Shown here one piece after another: positions 1 through 10,187 of a stretch of 64,000 nt of DNA. The stretch comes from Pandoraea terrigena (GTDB lineage Bacteria; Pseudomonadota; Gammaproteobacteria; Burkholderiales; Burkholderiaceae), in NCBI RefSeq assembly GCF_902459705.1, contig NZ_CABPRU010000004.1, positions 372,001 to 436,000 of the forward strand. The letters are read 5' to 3'. Position 1 is the stretch's first letter, and every line of letters starts with the position of its first letter. The position numbers and the translations under genes were made by a program. A model generated the notes under the pieces. It worked only from the letters and a program-made list of their open reading frames with translations, had not been told where the DNA came from and ran no database searches.

Positions 1-11
1 GGGTTGTCCCA

Positions 12-1658
12 GTGGACGAAACCGCAAGCCGCGTCTGGACAGGCACGGCGAATACGCCCGGCGACCTCACGCGAGTCGAGCGGCGAGGCACAGCGGGGAC
101 AGAAAATGAGTTCGTTCATGATCGTTCTTCAGCGAATGCGAATATCTTAAATGAACTCATGACGCGCTGCACATTTGGCAGATTCCGAGACACCCGCGGT
201 CAATACCCACGGGGTGCGGGGCGTATAATCAACGATTGCCCTTCCATTCTCGTCTTCGGCCACGTGTCAGACCTCCCGCCCCATACTGCCCCAACGCCGG
301 CCTCACCGCCTCCGTCACCTTCGTCGTCAGTGCCGCCCGCGTCGCTTTCGCTATCGGCGCGCCTGGCCAAGCGGGGCATGCATCGCTCTCGTCGCCTCTG
401 GCACAACTACGGCGTGTTCTGGCTCGGCGCTGTGCTCGTGGGCCTGGTCTCGGTGGTGTACGCCAAGCTGATCGACTTCGGTTTCGAGTTGTTCCAGCGC
501 ATGCTGTCGTACGGCATCTGGGTGCCGCTGATCGTGACGCCGCTTGGTGCCGCGCTGGCGATCTGGCTGACGCAGAAGTTCTTCCGCGGCTCGGAGGGCA
601 GCGGGATTCCGCAAGTCATCGCAACGCTTCAGGAATCGCGACTGTCGTCGTCGCTGTTGTCCATGCGCATCATGATCGGCAAGATCGCGATCTCGTTTCT
701 CGGCATTCTTTGCGGCTTCACCATCGGTCGCGAGGGCCCGACGGTACAGATCGGTGCGTCGCTCATGTATGCAATGCGGCGCGGGTATCGGCGCAGCAGT
801 GTACACATTGAACGTCAATTGACGCTCGCCGGCGCCGCGGCCGGTCTCGCGGCAGCGTTCAACACGCCGCTCGCGGGGGTCGTGTTCGCCATCGAGGAGC
901 TGAGCCGGAGCTTCGTCGCGCGCAGCAGCGGCACGCTCATCACGGCCATCATCTTTTCCGGCGTCGTGGCACTCGGCCTGCAGGGCAACTACCTGTACTT
1001 CGGACAGATCAAGGCGATCAGCGACTTTCACTGGACGCTGATCCCGGTGGTCGTTGCCGCCAGCCTGCTGAGCGGCGTGGCTGGCGGATTGTTCGGCTGG
1101 CTGATGCTCAACGTCCCGCGCTGGATGCCCGCGCCGCTGGTCAGCGTGCGCCGTACACATCCGGTGCGATTCGCGTTTCTGTGTGGCCTGGCCATCGCCC
1201 TGATCGGACTCGCCTCGGGGGGCACGACCTTCGGCAGCGGCTATGCGGAGGCACGCGGCCTGCTGGAGTCGCATGTGGCACTCTCGCCGCTTTACGCGCT
1301 GCTGAAGTTCGCGGCGTTGTGCGTGTCCTACATGTCGGGAATTCCGGGCGGCATTTTCGCGCCGTCGCTCGCCATCGGGGCCGGGCTGGGCAACGTGTTG
1401 GCCCAGCTCACATCGGTGGTCCCGCTACCGGCAATTGCCGCGCTGTGCATGGTCGGGTATCTGGCCGCGGTCACGCAATCGCCGATTACGTCGTTCGTGA
1501 TCGTCATGGAGATGATCGACGGCCACCAGATGGTGATTCCGCTCATGGCGGTGGCCCTGCTCTCGACCCAGGTGTCGAAAACCATCGCACCGTCCTTCTA
1601 TCACGCACTGGCACATCGTTTTCTCAAGCCCGCGGCACACGCGCCGCAACAGACCTGA
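12..1658 (+). CDS. CLC-family chloride channel / H+-Cl- exchanger
   Basis: A multi-pass inner-membrane protein of the CLC family, which moves chloride either passively or in exchange for protons. The three selectivity-filter signatures are visible: GSEGSGIPQ, GREGPTVQIG (which carries the gating glutamate of the exchangers) and GGIFAPSLAIG. The reading frame is open from position 12, but the first 120 or so residues are Pro/Ser-rich and unlike the family. The likely start is the in-frame ATG at 378 (MHRSRRLWHNYGVFW), giving about 426 residues, a usual length for short bacterial CLCs with no CBS domains. The family is certain; the start is not. Whether it is a channel or an exchanger cannot be decided from sequence alone, though the gating Glu favours exchange. 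Confidence 0.9.
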   Translation: MDETASRVWTGTANTPGDLTRVERRGTAGTENEFVHDRSSANANILNELMTRCTFGRFRDTRGQYPRGAGRIINDCPSILVFGHVSDLPPHTAPTPASPPPSPSSSVPPASLSLSARLAKRGMHRSRRLWHNYGVFWLGAVLVGLVSVVYAKLIDFGFELFQRMLSYGIWVPLIVTPLGAALAIWLTQKFFRGSEGSGIPQVIATLQESRLSSSLLSMRIMIGKIAISFLGILCGFTIGREGPTVQIGASLMYAMRRGYRRSSVHIERQLTLAGAAAGLAAAFNTPLAGVVFAIEELSRSFVARSSGTLITAIIFSGVVALGLQGNYLYFGQIKAISDFHWTLIPVVVAASLLSGVAGGLFGWLMLNVPRWMPAPLVSVRRTHPVRFAFLCGLAIALIGLASGGTTFGSGYAEARGLLESHVALSPLYALLKFAALCVSYMSGIPGGIFAPSLAIGAGLGNVLAQLTSVVPLPAIAALCMVGYLAAVTQSPITSFVIVMEMIDGHQMVIPLMAVALLSTQVSKTIAPSFYHALAHRFLKPAAHAPQQT

Positions 1659-1704
1659 ATCATCGCGCGACCGGAACGGAAACCCGGCCCGGTCGCGGCT
1701 CACC

Positions 1705-2829
1705 TCACACGGCCGTGCTCAACGTCCGGATATCCGCCGCCAGACGCTCGACGGTTTCCGGGCGGGTGTCCCACGCGCACATCAAGCGGCAACCGCCCGC
1801 ACCGATGAACGTGTAGAAGCGCCAGCCCTTGGCACGCAGCGCTTCAATCACATGCATCGGTAGTTCCGCAAACACGGCATTGGCTTGCGTCTCGAACATG
1901 ATCGAGACGCCCGGCACATCGCGAATGCGTTGGGCGAGCAACTGCGCCATTGCATTGGCATGACGTGCATTGCGCAGCCACGTGTCGTTCTCCAGCATGC
2001 CGAGCCACGGCGCTGAAATGAAGCGCATCTTCGAGGCCAGTTGCCCGGCCTGCTTGACCCGATATGCGAAATCTTCCGCCAGCGCGCGGTTGAAGAACAC
2101 CACCGCCTCGCCCACCGGCAGCCCATTCTTCGTGCCGCCGAAGCACAGCACGTCCACGCCGGCTCGCCAGGTCACGTCGCCCGGATGACAGCCCAGCGTG
2201 GCAACCGCATTCGCAAAGCGCGCGCCATCCATGTGCACGCGCAAGTCGCGCCGCTTGGCCACCGCCGAGATCGCCTGGATCTCGTCGGCCGAGTAGACCG
2301 TGCCGACTTCAGTGGCCTGCGTGAGCGTGACAACCCTGGGCTTCGGGAAATGGATGTCGGAGCGCCGGTTGATGACGGCCTCGATCGCGTCCGGTGTGAG
2401 CTTGCCGTTGTTCTCGCATCCACGCGCGGTGAGCAGTTTCGCACCGTTGGAGAAGAATTCGGGGCCGCCACACTCGTCGGTCTCGACGTGCGCCAGTTCG
2501 TGGCAGATGACGGAGTGATACGACTGTGACAGCGAGGCCAGCGCCAGCGAATTCGCTGCCGTGCCGTTGAAGACGAAGAAGACCTCGCAGTCCGTATCGA
2601 ACAGATGACGAATGCCGTCGCACACGCGCTGCGTCCACGTATCGTCGCCGTAGGCCACCTCATGACCGCTGGCATTCGCCTCAATCAGATAACGCAGCGC
2701 TTCGGGGCAAATCCCGGCGTAGTTGTCCGATGCGAAGTGTTGCGGCGTCTGGACCGCGCCGCCCTCAGCAGCCGTCAGGGACGTCAGGGCGCAAGCGTGG
2801 GCACTCGAAGCGGACGGGACTTGCGACAT
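1705..2829 (-). CDS. ltaE: Low-specificity L-threonine aldolase
   Basis: PLP-dependent fold-type I enzyme of the beta-eliminating lyase/threonine aldolase family, which cleaves L-threonine or L-allo-threonine to glycine and acetaldehyde in the cytoplasm. The PLP lysine sits in FGGTKNG, and the HMDGARFANA and ASDNYAG segments are typical. The ATG at 2829 is chosen because GAGG lies 5 bases upstream; the open frame runs a further 27 codons to 2910 without a better site. The protein is about 374 residues, slightly longer than the usual 340-350 because of an Ala/Ser-rich N-terminus. It leads away from the CLC gene and shares strand with the tautomerase, class II aldolase and MFS genes upstream, which may be a loose metabolic group. 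Confidence 0.9.
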   Translation of the reverse strand: MSQVPSASSAHACALTSLTAAEGGAVQTPQHFASDNYAGICPEALRYLIEANASGHEVAYGDDTWTQRVCDGIRHLFDTDCEVFFVFNGTAANSLALASLSQSYHSVICHELAHVETDECGGPEFFSNGAKLLTARGCENNGKLTPDAIEAVINRRSDIHFPKPRVVTLTQATEVGTVYSADEIQAISAVAKRRDLRVHMDGARFANAVATLGCHPGDVTWRAGVDVLCFGGTKNGLPVGEAVVFFNRALAEDFAYRVKQAGQLASKMRFISAPWLGMLENDTWLRNARHANAMAQLLAQRIRDVPGVSIMFETQANAVFAELPMHVIEALRAKGWRFYTFIGAGGCRLMCAWDTRPETVERLAADIRTLSTAV

Positions 2830-2918
2830 GACAACCTCATCAATGCAGTCGGGATCCGGCGAGACCCCTTGAACCTTCGATCTACCGATAGCGCCCCCGG
2901 GGACGCCCACCGGCGCCT

Positions 2919-3119
2919 TCAGATCGACTCAGGACGCGGATCCGACCAGAGCGCACCGGCGGTGGCCCAGTTCTCGGGTTTGACATCGGTAATGATGATG
3001 TCGACGGACTCCGGCGTGCAACCGATCGTATTCACGGCGGCTTCCGTCACCGCCTTGACGAATGCGCGCTTTTGCTCGACCGAGCGCCCCTCGAACATCT
3101 CCACGTGAAACGTTGGCAT
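2919..3119 (-). CDS. 4-oxalocrotonate tautomerase-family protein
   Basis: Small (66-residue) tautomerase-superfamily protein. After removal of the initiator Met the N-terminal proline (MPTFHVEMFEGR) is the catalytic base. The GRSVEQKRAFVKAVTEA helix and the C-terminal W-containing strand fit the 4-OT family, which works as a hexamer or dimer. The start at 3119 is fixed by an AGGAGAGAG ribosome site and by the catalytic Pro-1; a longer open frame to 3248 would bury the proline. It lies about 90 bases upstream of ltaE on the same strand. The substrate is unknown. Confidence 0.88.
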   Translation of the reverse strand: MPTFHVEMFEGRSVEQKRAFVKAVTEAAVNTIGCTPESVDIIITDVKPENWATAGALWSDPRPESI

Positions 3120-3228
3120 TGCAGTCTCTCTCCTGGTGTCGTTATCAAGATCGGCGGCGCCGCGGCCTCGCCATCCATCAAGGCGCGCGGACCTGCCATT
3201 CGTCGCCGATGTCGCGCCGGCGCGGCGC

Positions 3229-3999
3229 TCAATCGCGAAACGAGGCATCTATTCTATCCAGTTTGCGCAGCAGTGCAGGCCACTCGAGCGCACCTTCGAT
3301 GGCACCGCCATCTTCAAGTTGAAGGGCCGTCTTGTCCTGCACGGCCGGACTTGGCAGATGGGGCGTCGTGCCGCCCGCCAGCGCCTGCAACTGGATCTCG
3401 CACGCCTTGACGAGCGTGGCCATCAGCACGAAGGCTTCGGCGACCGAGCGCCCGGTGGTGAGCGTGCCGTGATGACGCAGCAGCATGGCCGGATGTGCCC
3501 CAAGCGACGCCACGAGCCGCTCACCCTCGGACGGTGAAAACGCGAGTCCCTCGTAATCGTGATAGCCAATACGCTCGTGAAAACGCAACGCGTGCTGCGA
3601 GATCGGCAGCAGTCCATGCGGCTGAATCGACACCGCGATGCCCGCCGTGTTGTGCAGATGCATGACACAGACGGCATCTGGACGCGCCGCATGCACCGCG
3701 CCATGCAGCGCAAACCCGGTCACATTCACCGGATGTTCGCTCTCGCCGACGATCTCGCCGGCCATCGTGATCTTCACGAGGTTCGACGCCGTCACTTCAT
3801 CGAACGTCAGGCCAAACGGGTTGATGAGGAAATGCCCCGGCTCGCCCGGCACCATCGCCGACACATGGGTGTATATGAGATCGTCCCAGCCATACAGCGC
3901 AACTAGCCGGTAACAGGCCGCCAGGTCAACGCGCATCTGGCGCTCAGCGTCGCTGATGGCCGTGGCGGCCTTTCTGCCCGCCTGCAGGGTAAAAGACAT
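3229..3999 (-). CDS. Class II aldolase/adducin-family protein
   Basis: A 256-residue cytoplasmic protein of the class II aldolase/adducin fold, which includes fuculose- and ribulose-phosphate aldolases and 3-oxo-tetronate 4-phosphate decarboxylases. Metal-binding histidines are visible in VMHLHNT and LLRHHGTLT, and the INPFGLTFDEVTASNLVKI block is the usual substrate-phosphate region. Subgroups with this sequence style often act on non-phosphorylated or unknown substrates, so no specific reaction is assigned. It is upstream of the tautomerase gene, and its last codons run just past that gene's upstream region. The ribosome site at 3999 is weak. Confidence 0.85.
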   Translation of the reverse strand: MSFTLQAGRKAATAISDAERQMRVDLAACYRLVALYGWDDLIYTHVSAMVPGEPGHFLINPFGLTFDEVTASNLVKITMAGEIVGESEHPVNVTGFALHGAVHAARPDAVCVMHLHNTAGIAVSIQPHGLLPISQHALRFHERIGYHDYEGLAFSPSEGERLVASLGAHPAMLLRHHGTLTTGRSVAEAFVLMATLVKACEIQLQALAGGTTPHLPSPAVQDKTALQLEDGGAIEGALEWPALLRKLDRIDASFRD

Positions 4000-4059
4000 A
4001 GCAAGTTCCAGGAGATGAAGGGGGCGCAGTGGCAGACCATGCCACGCCGCCCAGACGCG

Positions 4060-5316
4060 TCAGGGTGCGCGTTCGAGCGAACGCTGCCAGTCCCACACGA
4101 AGCCGATCGCGCCAAGCACCAACGCGCCGCTCGCACACAGCAGCGCCGCCGTGAAGTTGCCGGTCGCCGCGACAAGCGGCGCGGCCACCAGTGGTCCGAC
4201 GACCTGCCCGATGCCGTAGGATGCCGTCACCAGGCCGATCAGGCCATTGGCATTGTCCCCACGCAGGCGTCGGCACTCACGCACGGCATAGACGGTAATC
4301 GCCGTGAAGGGCAGGCCGACCAGCACGCTACCCACGGCAAACCCCACCGCGTTCGGCAGCACGATGCCGATCCCGACGCCCACCCCTTGCGTGACATAGC
4401 ATGCCGCGAGCAACAGACGATTGTCCCAGGCCTGCGGCGCCCGCGCCCCGATGATCGCGCCGGGCATCACCATGAGGCCGAGCAGTGGAAAGAACAGATC
4501 TGGCCACGGCGAGCCAGGCAGCGCCTGACGCGCAATCACCGGGAGAAAGGTGGCCGTGATGATGTAGCCGAATCCAGCAAACCCATAGAGCACGGTAACG
4601 GGAATCACCGACTCGCCGCTGCCATGATCGACGGCGCGCGAGGCAGTCTGCGCGGGTGCGGCGTGCGAGGGCGCTGCTGCGCCGGCCGTCTTCGAGGGGT
4701 CAGGGCCATCCGGCACGAAGGTGCGCCAGATCAACGCCAGCAGCACCAACGCCAGCAATCCGCACAGCAGCCACCCGCCGCGCGCGGGCCACGCGAGCGA
4801 GTCGTTCAGACTCGCAAGCAGCCCCGTCACCACAATGCCGGCGCCGGGCCCCGCGAAGATCACGCCTCCCAGGCTCGGCATGTGCAATTCACTGAGCTTT
4901 CGGAAGGCCCAGCCGGCCGAGAACACCATCGCCCAGGCACTCATGACCCCTGCCAGCGTGCGCACGACAGCCCACACGGCGAACGAATCGAGCAGGCCCA
5001 TGATGAGCGTCAGCACGACCGTGGCCGCCAGCGCAAAGCGCACGATGCGCGTTGGGGTAAAGCGCAACCACATGCACGACAGCGCGCCGACGAAGTAGCC
5101 CGCGTAGTTGAGCGACGCGAGCCAACTGCCGTGTTGAATGTCGGTGAGGTGCTCATGGAGCATCAGCGGCAGCATCGGCGTGAACGCGAAGCGGCCAATG
5201 CCCATGGCAATGGCGAGGGCGAGCATGCAGGACAGGGCAATGCGCCACGCCGCGCGCTCAGGGGACGGTTGGCGCGACGAGACGGCTCTGTCGGATTCAG
5301 CGAGGGCGACTGGCAT
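4060..5316 (-). CDS. YbfB/YjiJ-type MFS transporter
   Basis: Twelve-helix major facilitator superfamily permease of the YbfB/YjiJ group. The N-terminal signature GIGRFAFTPMLPLML in the first helix is diagnostic, and the second half has the usual IGQVVGP helix. The central loop is rich in Ala/Pro/Ser. The ATG at 5316 is preferred over a GTG at 5349 because it keeps a short cytoplasmic N-terminus, but neither has a convincing Shine-Dalgarno. The substrate is unknown. It could supply the adjacent class II aldolase (start 61 bases away, same strand), but nothing in the sequence proves this. Confidence 0.85.
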   Translation of the reverse strand: MPVALAESDRAVSSRQPSPERAAWRIALSCMLALAIAMGIGRFAFTPMLPLMLHEHLTDIQHGSWLASLNYAGYFVGALSCMWLRFTPTRIVRFALAATVVLTLIMGLLDSFAVWAVVRTLAGVMSAWAMVFSAGWAFRKLSELHMPSLGGVIFAGPGAGIVVTGLLASLNDSLAWPARGGWLLCGLLALVLLALIWRTFVPDGPDPSKTAGAAAPSHAAPAQTASRAVDHGSGESVIPVTVLYGFAGFGYIITATFLPVIARQALPGSPWPDLFFPLLGLMVMPGAIIGARAPQAWDNRLLLAACYVTQGVGVGIGIVLPNAVGFAVGSVLVGLPFTAITVYAVRECRRLRGDNANGLIGLVTASYGIGQVVGPLVAAPLVAATGNFTAALLCASGALVLGAIGFVWDWQRSLERAP

Positions 5317-5630
5317 AACGGTAGCGGAGGAGAAAACGCGCGTCGGCACGCACGCTCTACCGAATACTTTACAGGCAAACCATCAGGAAAACGGGGGGCC
5401 CCCAATGGCATCAGGGACAATGTGAGACATTTTCGGTCCGCGCCCGCCTGGATTCCCTCTCTCGCGAAACACTAAAGCCTCCCGCTTTCGGATCCTTTCG
5501 AATACCGAAACTGTACTGCTGCGGCATCAGGCCACATCAAGCGCTTCGACACGGTTCAACGACGTGAGTCCCGATGCGCAACGTCACACATGAAGCGCTT
5601 GTCGACCGACGCCGGTCACCCGCCGTCATG
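5317..5630. other. Intergenic stretch without recognisable gene
   Basis: About 300 bases between the MFS gene start and the alaS terminator. Open frames here are short and have no family resemblance. It presumably holds the MFS promoter reading leftward. No repeat, tRNA or clear binding site was seen. Confidence 0.5.
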
Positions 5631-5672
5631 AAAAAACCCCAAGGGTCGGATCGCTATCCAACGCTTGGGGTT
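5631..5672 (-). terminator. Rho-independent terminator of alaS
   Basis: On the minus strand, CCCCAAG pairs with CTTGGGG around a loop of about 19 bases, followed by a run of six T. It lies about 50 bases past the alaS stop codon. Confidence 0.85.
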
Positions 5673-5722
5673 CCGTCCATGCACAGCGAGCTGCGACCTA
5701 TGCTGTCGCGCTCACCGTATCG

Positions 5723-8353
5723 TTACATCTTCAGCTTGCCGGCCACCCACCCCTGCACGCCGGCGAGCGCCTGCGGCAATTGCGACGGGTCAGTGCCGCC
5801 CGCCTGTGCCATGTCGGGACGTCCACCGCCCTTGCCGCCGACCTGTTGCGCGACGAAATTGACCAACTCACCCGCCTTGACCTTGCTGGTCGCGTCGGCC
5901 GTCACGCCGGCGATCAGGCTGACCTTGCCGCCCTCGACCGCCGCGAGGACGATCGCGGCGCTGCCCAGCTTGTCCTTGAGCTTGTCCATCGTCTCGCGCA
6001 GCATCTTGACGTCGGCGCCTTCGAGTTGCGCGGCCAGCACTTTCAGACCGCTCACATCGACGGCCTTCTCGAGCAACTCGTCGCCCTGGCTCGACGCCAG
6101 CTTCGACTTGAGCGCCGCCAGTTCCTTCTCCAGCGACTTGACCTGCTCCTGCACCTGCGCGATGCGCGGCGTCAGTTCGGACGGCTGGGTCTTGAGTGCG
6201 GCCGCCGCCTCGTTGATCTGATCGTCGAGCTTCTGCACGAAATGCACCGAGTTGTCGCCGGTGATCGCTTCCACCCGACGGATACCGGCGGCGACGCCCC
6301 CTTCCATCACGATCTTGAACAGGCCGATGTCGCCCGTGCGCGTCACGTGCGTGCCGCCGCACAATTCGCGCGACGTGCCGATGTCGAGCACGCGCACTTC
6401 GTCGCCGTACTTCTCACCGAACAGCGCCATCGCGCCGCCCTTCACGGCATCGTCGAACGACATCACGGCAGCCTGCGTGGGCGCGTTGGCCAGGACTTCG
6501 GCGTTGACGATGTCTTCCACGCGACGAATGTCCTCGGCGGTCATCGCGGCATTGTGGGCAAAGTCGAAGCGGGTCTTGTCGGCGTCGACGAGCGAGCCCT
6601 TCTGCTGCACGTGGCCGCCCAGCACCTCGCGCAGCGCCTTGTGCATCAGATGCGTTGCCGAGTGGTTGCGAACGGTGCGAGCGCGACGTACGGCATCGAC
6701 CTGCGCCGTGACGGCCGCGCCCACGCTCAGCTCGCCCGATTCCAGCTTGCCGTAGTGACCGAAGACGTCGGCCTGGATCTTTTGCGTATCCGACACACCG
6801 AAACGGGCGCCGCCCGCCGTGATCAGACCCTGGTCGCCCACCTGGCCGCCGGACTCGGCGTAGAACGGCGTGGTATCGAGCACCACGATGCCCTGCTGGC
6901 CGGCGGTGAGCTTGTTCACGCTCGTGCCGTCGACATAGAGCGCCGTCACTTTCGCGCCGTCGAGCACGAGCTTGTCGTAGCCCTGGAAACGCGTCTTGTC
7001 GCCGACGTATTCAAGGGCCGTGGCCATCTTGAACTTGCCGGCGGCACGCGCCTGCTCACGCTGACGTGCCATCGCGGCATCGAAACCCGCTTCGTCGACG
7101 GAGATGCTGCGCTCGCGGCAGACGTCGGCCGTGAGGTCGAGCGGAAAGCCGTAGGTGTCATGCAGCTTGAAGGCGAGTTCGCCGTCGAGCGTGGTCACGC
7201 CGCGCTTGGCCAGATCGGCCAGGGCGCCGTCGAGAATCTCCATGCCGTTCTCGATGGTCTCGCCGAAGCGCTCTTCTTCCTGCTTGAGCACGTCGGTCAC
7301 GCGCTGCTGCGCCTGCACCAGTTCCGGGTAGGCCGCGCCCATTTCCGCGACCAGGTCCGGCACGAGCTTGTAGAAGAACGGCGTCTTGCAGCCGAGCTTG
7401 TAGCCGTGACGGATCGCGCGGCGGATGATCCGGCGCAGCACGTAGCCGCGGCCTTCGTTGCCCGGAATCACGCCGTCGACGATCAGGAACGCGCAAGCAC
7501 GGATGTGATCGGCGATCACCTTGAGCGAGTTCGCGGCGAGATCGGTCACGCCGGTCTCGCGACCGGCGGCCTTGATCAGGTGCTGGAACAGGTCGATCTC
7601 GTAGTTGCTGTGCACGTGTTGCAACACGGCCGCGATACGCTCCAGCCCCATGCCGGTATCCACGCACGGCTTGGGCAGCGGCGTCATGTTGCCCTGCTCG
7701 TCACGGTTGAACTGCATGAACACGAGGTTCCAAACTTCGATGTAGCGGTCGCCGTCTTCGTCCGGCGATCCCGGCGGGCCGCCCCATACGTCCGAACCGT
7801 GGTCGAAGAAGATTTCCGAGCATGGGCCGCACGGACCGGTGTCGGCCATCTGCCAGAAGTTGTCCGACGCGTAGCGCGCACCCTTGTTGTCGCCGATGCG
7901 GATGATGCGCTCGGCCGGCACGCCGACTTCCTTCGCCCAGATGTCGTAGGCTTCGTCGTCTTCCTGATAAACGGTGACCCAGAGCTTGTCCTTCGGCAGT
8001 TTGTAGACTTCCGTGAGCAGCTCCCACGCGTATTGAATCGCTTCGCGCTTGAAGTAGTCGCCGAACGAGAAATTGCCCAGCATTTCGAAGAACGTGTGAT
8101 GGCGGGCCGTGTAGCCGACGTTCTCGAGGTCATTGTGCTTGCCGCCTGCGCGCACGCTGCGCTGGGCCGTGGTCGCGCGCTTGTAGGGGCGCGTCTCGAG
8201 ACCGAGGAAGACGTCCTTGAATTGCACCATGCCGGAGTTCGTGAACAGCAGCGTGGGGTCATTGGACGGCACGAGGCTCGACGAGCGCACGATGGTGTGC
8301 CCCTTCGACTCGAAGAAGTTGAGGAATTTTTCCCGAATGTCAGCGACTTTCAT
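5723..8353 (-). CDS. alaS: Alanyl-tRNA synthetase
   Basis: Class II aminoacyl-tRNA synthetase that charges tRNA-Ala, 876 residues, the normal full length. In order it has the catalytic domain (starts [19 protein letters not shown], with the class II motif around [15 protein letters not shown]), the tRNA-recognition domain, the editing domain with zinc-binding NHSATHLMH and CGGTHV, and the C-Ala oligomerisation domain ending near residue 876 with [12 protein letters not shown]. The gene is monocistronic: a terminator lies downstream, and a TATAAT-like hexamer sits about 65 bases upstream. The long open frame opposite it is a GC-rich shadow. Confidence 0.98.
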   Translation of the reverse strand: MKVADIREKFLNFFESKGHTIVRSSSLVPSNDPTLLFTNSGMVQFKDVFLGLETRPYKRATTAQRSVRAGGKHNDLENVGYTARHHTFFEMLGNFSFGDYFKREAIQYAWELLTEVYKLPKDKLWVTVYQEDDEAYDIWAKEVGVPAERIIRIGDNKGARYASDNFWQMADTGPCGPCSEIFFDHGSDVWGGPPGSPDEDGDRYIEVWNLVFMQFNRDEQGNMTPLPKPCVDTGMGLERIAAVLQHVHSNYEIDLFQHLIKAAGRETGVTDLAANSLKVIADHIRACAFLIVDGVIPGNEGRGYVLRRIIRRAIRHGYKLGCKTPFFYKLVPDLVAEMGAAYPELVQAQQRVTDVLKQEEERFGETIENGMEILDGALADLAKRGVTTLDGELAFKLHDTYGFPLDLTADVCRERSISVDEAGFDAAMARQREQARAAGKFKMATALEYVGDKTRFQGYDKLVLDGAKVTALYVDGTSVNKLTAGQQGIVVLDTTPFYAESGGQVGDQGLITAGGARFGVSDTQKIQADVFGHYGKLESGELSVGAAVTAQVDAVRRARTVRNHSATHLMHKALREVLGGHVQQKGSLVDADKTRFDFAHNAAMTAEDIRRVEDIVNAEVLANAPTQAAVMSFDDAVKGGAMALFGEKYGDEVRVLDIGTSRELCGGTHVTRTGDIGLFKIVMEGGVAAGIRRVEAITGDNSVHFVQKLDDQINEAAAALKTQPSELTPRIAQVQEQVKSLEKELAALKSKLASSQGDELLEKAVDVSGLKVLAAQLEGADVKMLRETMDKLKDKLGSAAIVLAAVEGGKVSLIAGVTADATSKVKAGELVNFVAQQVGGKGGGRPDMAQAGGTDPSQLPQALAGVQGWVAGKLKM

Positions 8354-8415
8354 AGCGTGCGAAGGAGCGTAGGGACCGGGCCAGCGAGGCTGGGCGGGTA
8401 TTTTGCAAACTTTTG

Positions 8416-8421
8416 ATTATA
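8416..8421 (-). promoter_or_regulatory. Possible -10 box for alaS
   Basis: TATAAT on the minus strand, about 65 bases before the alaS start. No good -35 hexamer is seen at the normal spacing, so this is a weak call. Confidence 0.4.
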
Positions 8422-8594
8422 CGGGAAATCGGCCCCACCACCGCGCCGCACCGACAACCGCAGTGCGAAACGGCGCTGGTCAGCCGCGCATCGCACGCCG
8501 TAGACTCCCCTGTCAAAGTTCCGCAATGCAAAACGATGTTCCGCATATGGGTCGGGGCAGCGATCAGACGATGAAATCGAGGAGAGTGTGGACG

Positions 8595-9818
8595 ATGGGT
8601 GCGCTGAGTCATATTCGGGTGCTGGATCTTTCGCGCGTGCTGGCCGGCCCGTGGGCCACGCAGAACCTGGCCGATCTGGGCGCAGACGTGATCAAGGTCG
8701 AGCGTCCCGGCGTCGGGGATGACACTCGCCGATGGGGCCCACCGTACCAGCGTGATGCCGACGGTCGCGAGACGGCCGAGGCCGCCTACTACCTCGCCGC
8801 GAACCGCAACAAACGCTCGCTCACGCTCGATATCGCCTCTGCGGAAGGACAGGCGATCGTCAAGGCACTGGCGGCGCAGAGCGACGTGGTCGTCGAGAAT
8901 TACAAGGTCGGCCAGTTGGCGAAATACGGGCTGGATTACGCGTCGTTGCGCGAGATCAAGCCCGATCTCGTCTATTGCTCAGTGACGGGCTTCGGCCAGG
9001 ACGGCCCTTACGCGTCGCGCGCCGGCTACGACTTCATCGTGCAGGGCATCGGGGGCTTCATGAGCATTACGGGCGAGCGTGACGGCCTGCCCGGCGGTGG
9101 CCCACAGAAGGCCGGCGTCGCGATTGCCGATCTGATGACCGGGATGTACGCGACCATCGCCATCATGGCGGCCCTCACGCACCGCGACCGCACGGGGGTG
9201 GGACAATACATCGACATGGCGCTGCTCGACACACAGGTGGCGATGCTGGCGAACATGAACACGAACTATCTCGCGAGCGGCGAGGCACCGGTGCGCTGGG
9301 GCAACGCGCATCCGAACATCGTGCCTTACCAGACGTTCCAGACGGCAGACGATGGCTGGATCATCGTGGCGGTGGGCAACGACGGGCAGTTCCGCAAGTT
9401 CGTCGAAGCCGGCGAAGCGCCCGCGCTCGCCGACGACGCGCGTTTTGCGACCAACCCATCGCGCGTACGTCACCGCGATACGCTCGTGCCGATTCTCGCG
9501 CAAATGGTGCGCAAGTTCGGCAAGGACACCTGGATCGACAAACTCGAAGCCGCCGGTGTGCCGTGCGGCCCGATCAACACGCTGCCGGAAGTGTTCGCAC
9601 ATCCGCAGGTCATCGCGCGCGAGATGGCGCTGGAGTTGCCGCATCCCTCGGGCGGTGTGGCCCGCCTCGTCGCCAGCCCGATGAAGATGAGCGAGACGCC
9701 ACCCGTTGCCCGTAGCGCCCCGCCTACGCTGGGCCAGCACAGCGACGAAATTCTGCGTGAGCGCCTGGGTTTCGACGATTCCAAGATCGCGCAGTTGCGC
9801 GGCGACAGCATCGTCTGA
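8595..9818 (+). CDS. CaiB/BaiF family CoA-transferase (class III)
   Basis: Class III CoA-transferase of 407 residues, which transfers CoA from one acyl-CoA to another carboxylic acid via an enzyme-bound aspartyl intermediate. Family blocks are clear: LDLSRVLAGPWATQNLADLGADVIKVERP at the N-terminus, YYLAANRNKRSLTLD, YDFIVQGIGGFMSITGE, and the catalytic-Asp segment AIADLMTGMYA. The ATG at 8595 is chosen because GGAGAG lies 8 bases upstream; the open frame extends further to 8403 without family similarity. It is divergent from alaS and apparently a single gene, so the acid it activates cannot be named. Confidence 0.9.
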   Translation: MGALSHIRVLDLSRVLAGPWATQNLADLGADVIKVERPGVGDDTRRWGPPYQRDADGRETAEAAYYLAANRNKRSLTLDIASAEGQAIVKALAAQSDVVVENYKVGQLAKYGLDYASLREIKPDLVYCSVTGFGQDGPYASRAGYDFIVQGIGGFMSITGERDGLPGGGPQKAGVAIADLMTGMYATIAIMAALTHRDRTGVGQYIDMALLDTQVAMLANMNTNYLASGEAPVRWGNAHPNIVPYQTFQTADDGWIIVAVGNDGQFRKFVEAGEAPALADDARFATNPSRVRHRDTLVPILAQMVRKFGKDTWIDKLEAAGVPCGPINTLPEVFAHPQVIAREMALELPHPSGGVARLVASPMKMSETPPVARSAPPTLGQHSDEILRERLGFDDSKIAQLRGDSIV

Positions 9819-9827
9819 CGCCCGCGA

Positions 9828-9868
9828 GAAAAGGGCCTGACGCGAAGCCAATCGCGACAGGCCCTGCC
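9828..9868. terminator. Bidirectional hairpin terminator
   Basis: AGGGCCTG (9832-9839) pairs with CAGGCCCT (9858-9865), extended inside by CGCGA/TCGCG. Read leftward it is followed by TTTTC, and read rightward by a weaker CCTTTA. It separates the CoA-transferase from the pseudogene block. Confidence 0.7.
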
Positions 9869-9929
9869 TTTACCGGCGCGACCCACCTCACGCGCCGATT
9901 CCCCGTACGGGCATCGCCCGCCTGCCCGT

Positions 9930-10187
9930 CTATTCGTATGGCTCACCCTCGGCGAGCAGCGCCGGGGTGCCGATCACCGCATTCAAGCCATCGAAGTCGA
10001 GCATGCGTTCACGCCATGCCGCCGTAGTGCCTTGCGCGTGCAGATTAGCGTAGTACCCCTGCAACGTGCTGGCGACAGCACGCGCCGTCCCGCCCGGGAA
10101 GATCACGATACGGAAGCCGATGTCGGCGAGCGCCTGTGCGCTTTGTACCGGGGTCTTGCCGCCTTCGACCATGTTGGCTAGCAATTG
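9930..10187 (-). pseudogene. C-terminal fragment of isocitrate lyase/PEP mutase-family enzyme
   Basis: The only part left is the last 80 or so residues (LANMVEGGKTPV..., FRIVIFPGGTARAVA, FDGLNAVIGTPAL). These are the C-terminal barrel strands and tail of the isocitrate lyase/phosphoenolpyruvate mutase family, which includes oxaloacetate decarboxylases and methylisocitrate lyase-like enzymes of about 285-300 residues. The upstream two thirds are missing: at about 10187 the sequence passes directly into the hydantoinase fragment in another frame. It cannot make an active enzyme. Confidence 0.85.

Noticed and set aside
5780-8416. 878-codon open frame opposite alaS
   Set aside because: Its sequence is the low-information His/Arg/Leu-rich kind made by the antisense of GC-rich genes; alaS explains the region fully.
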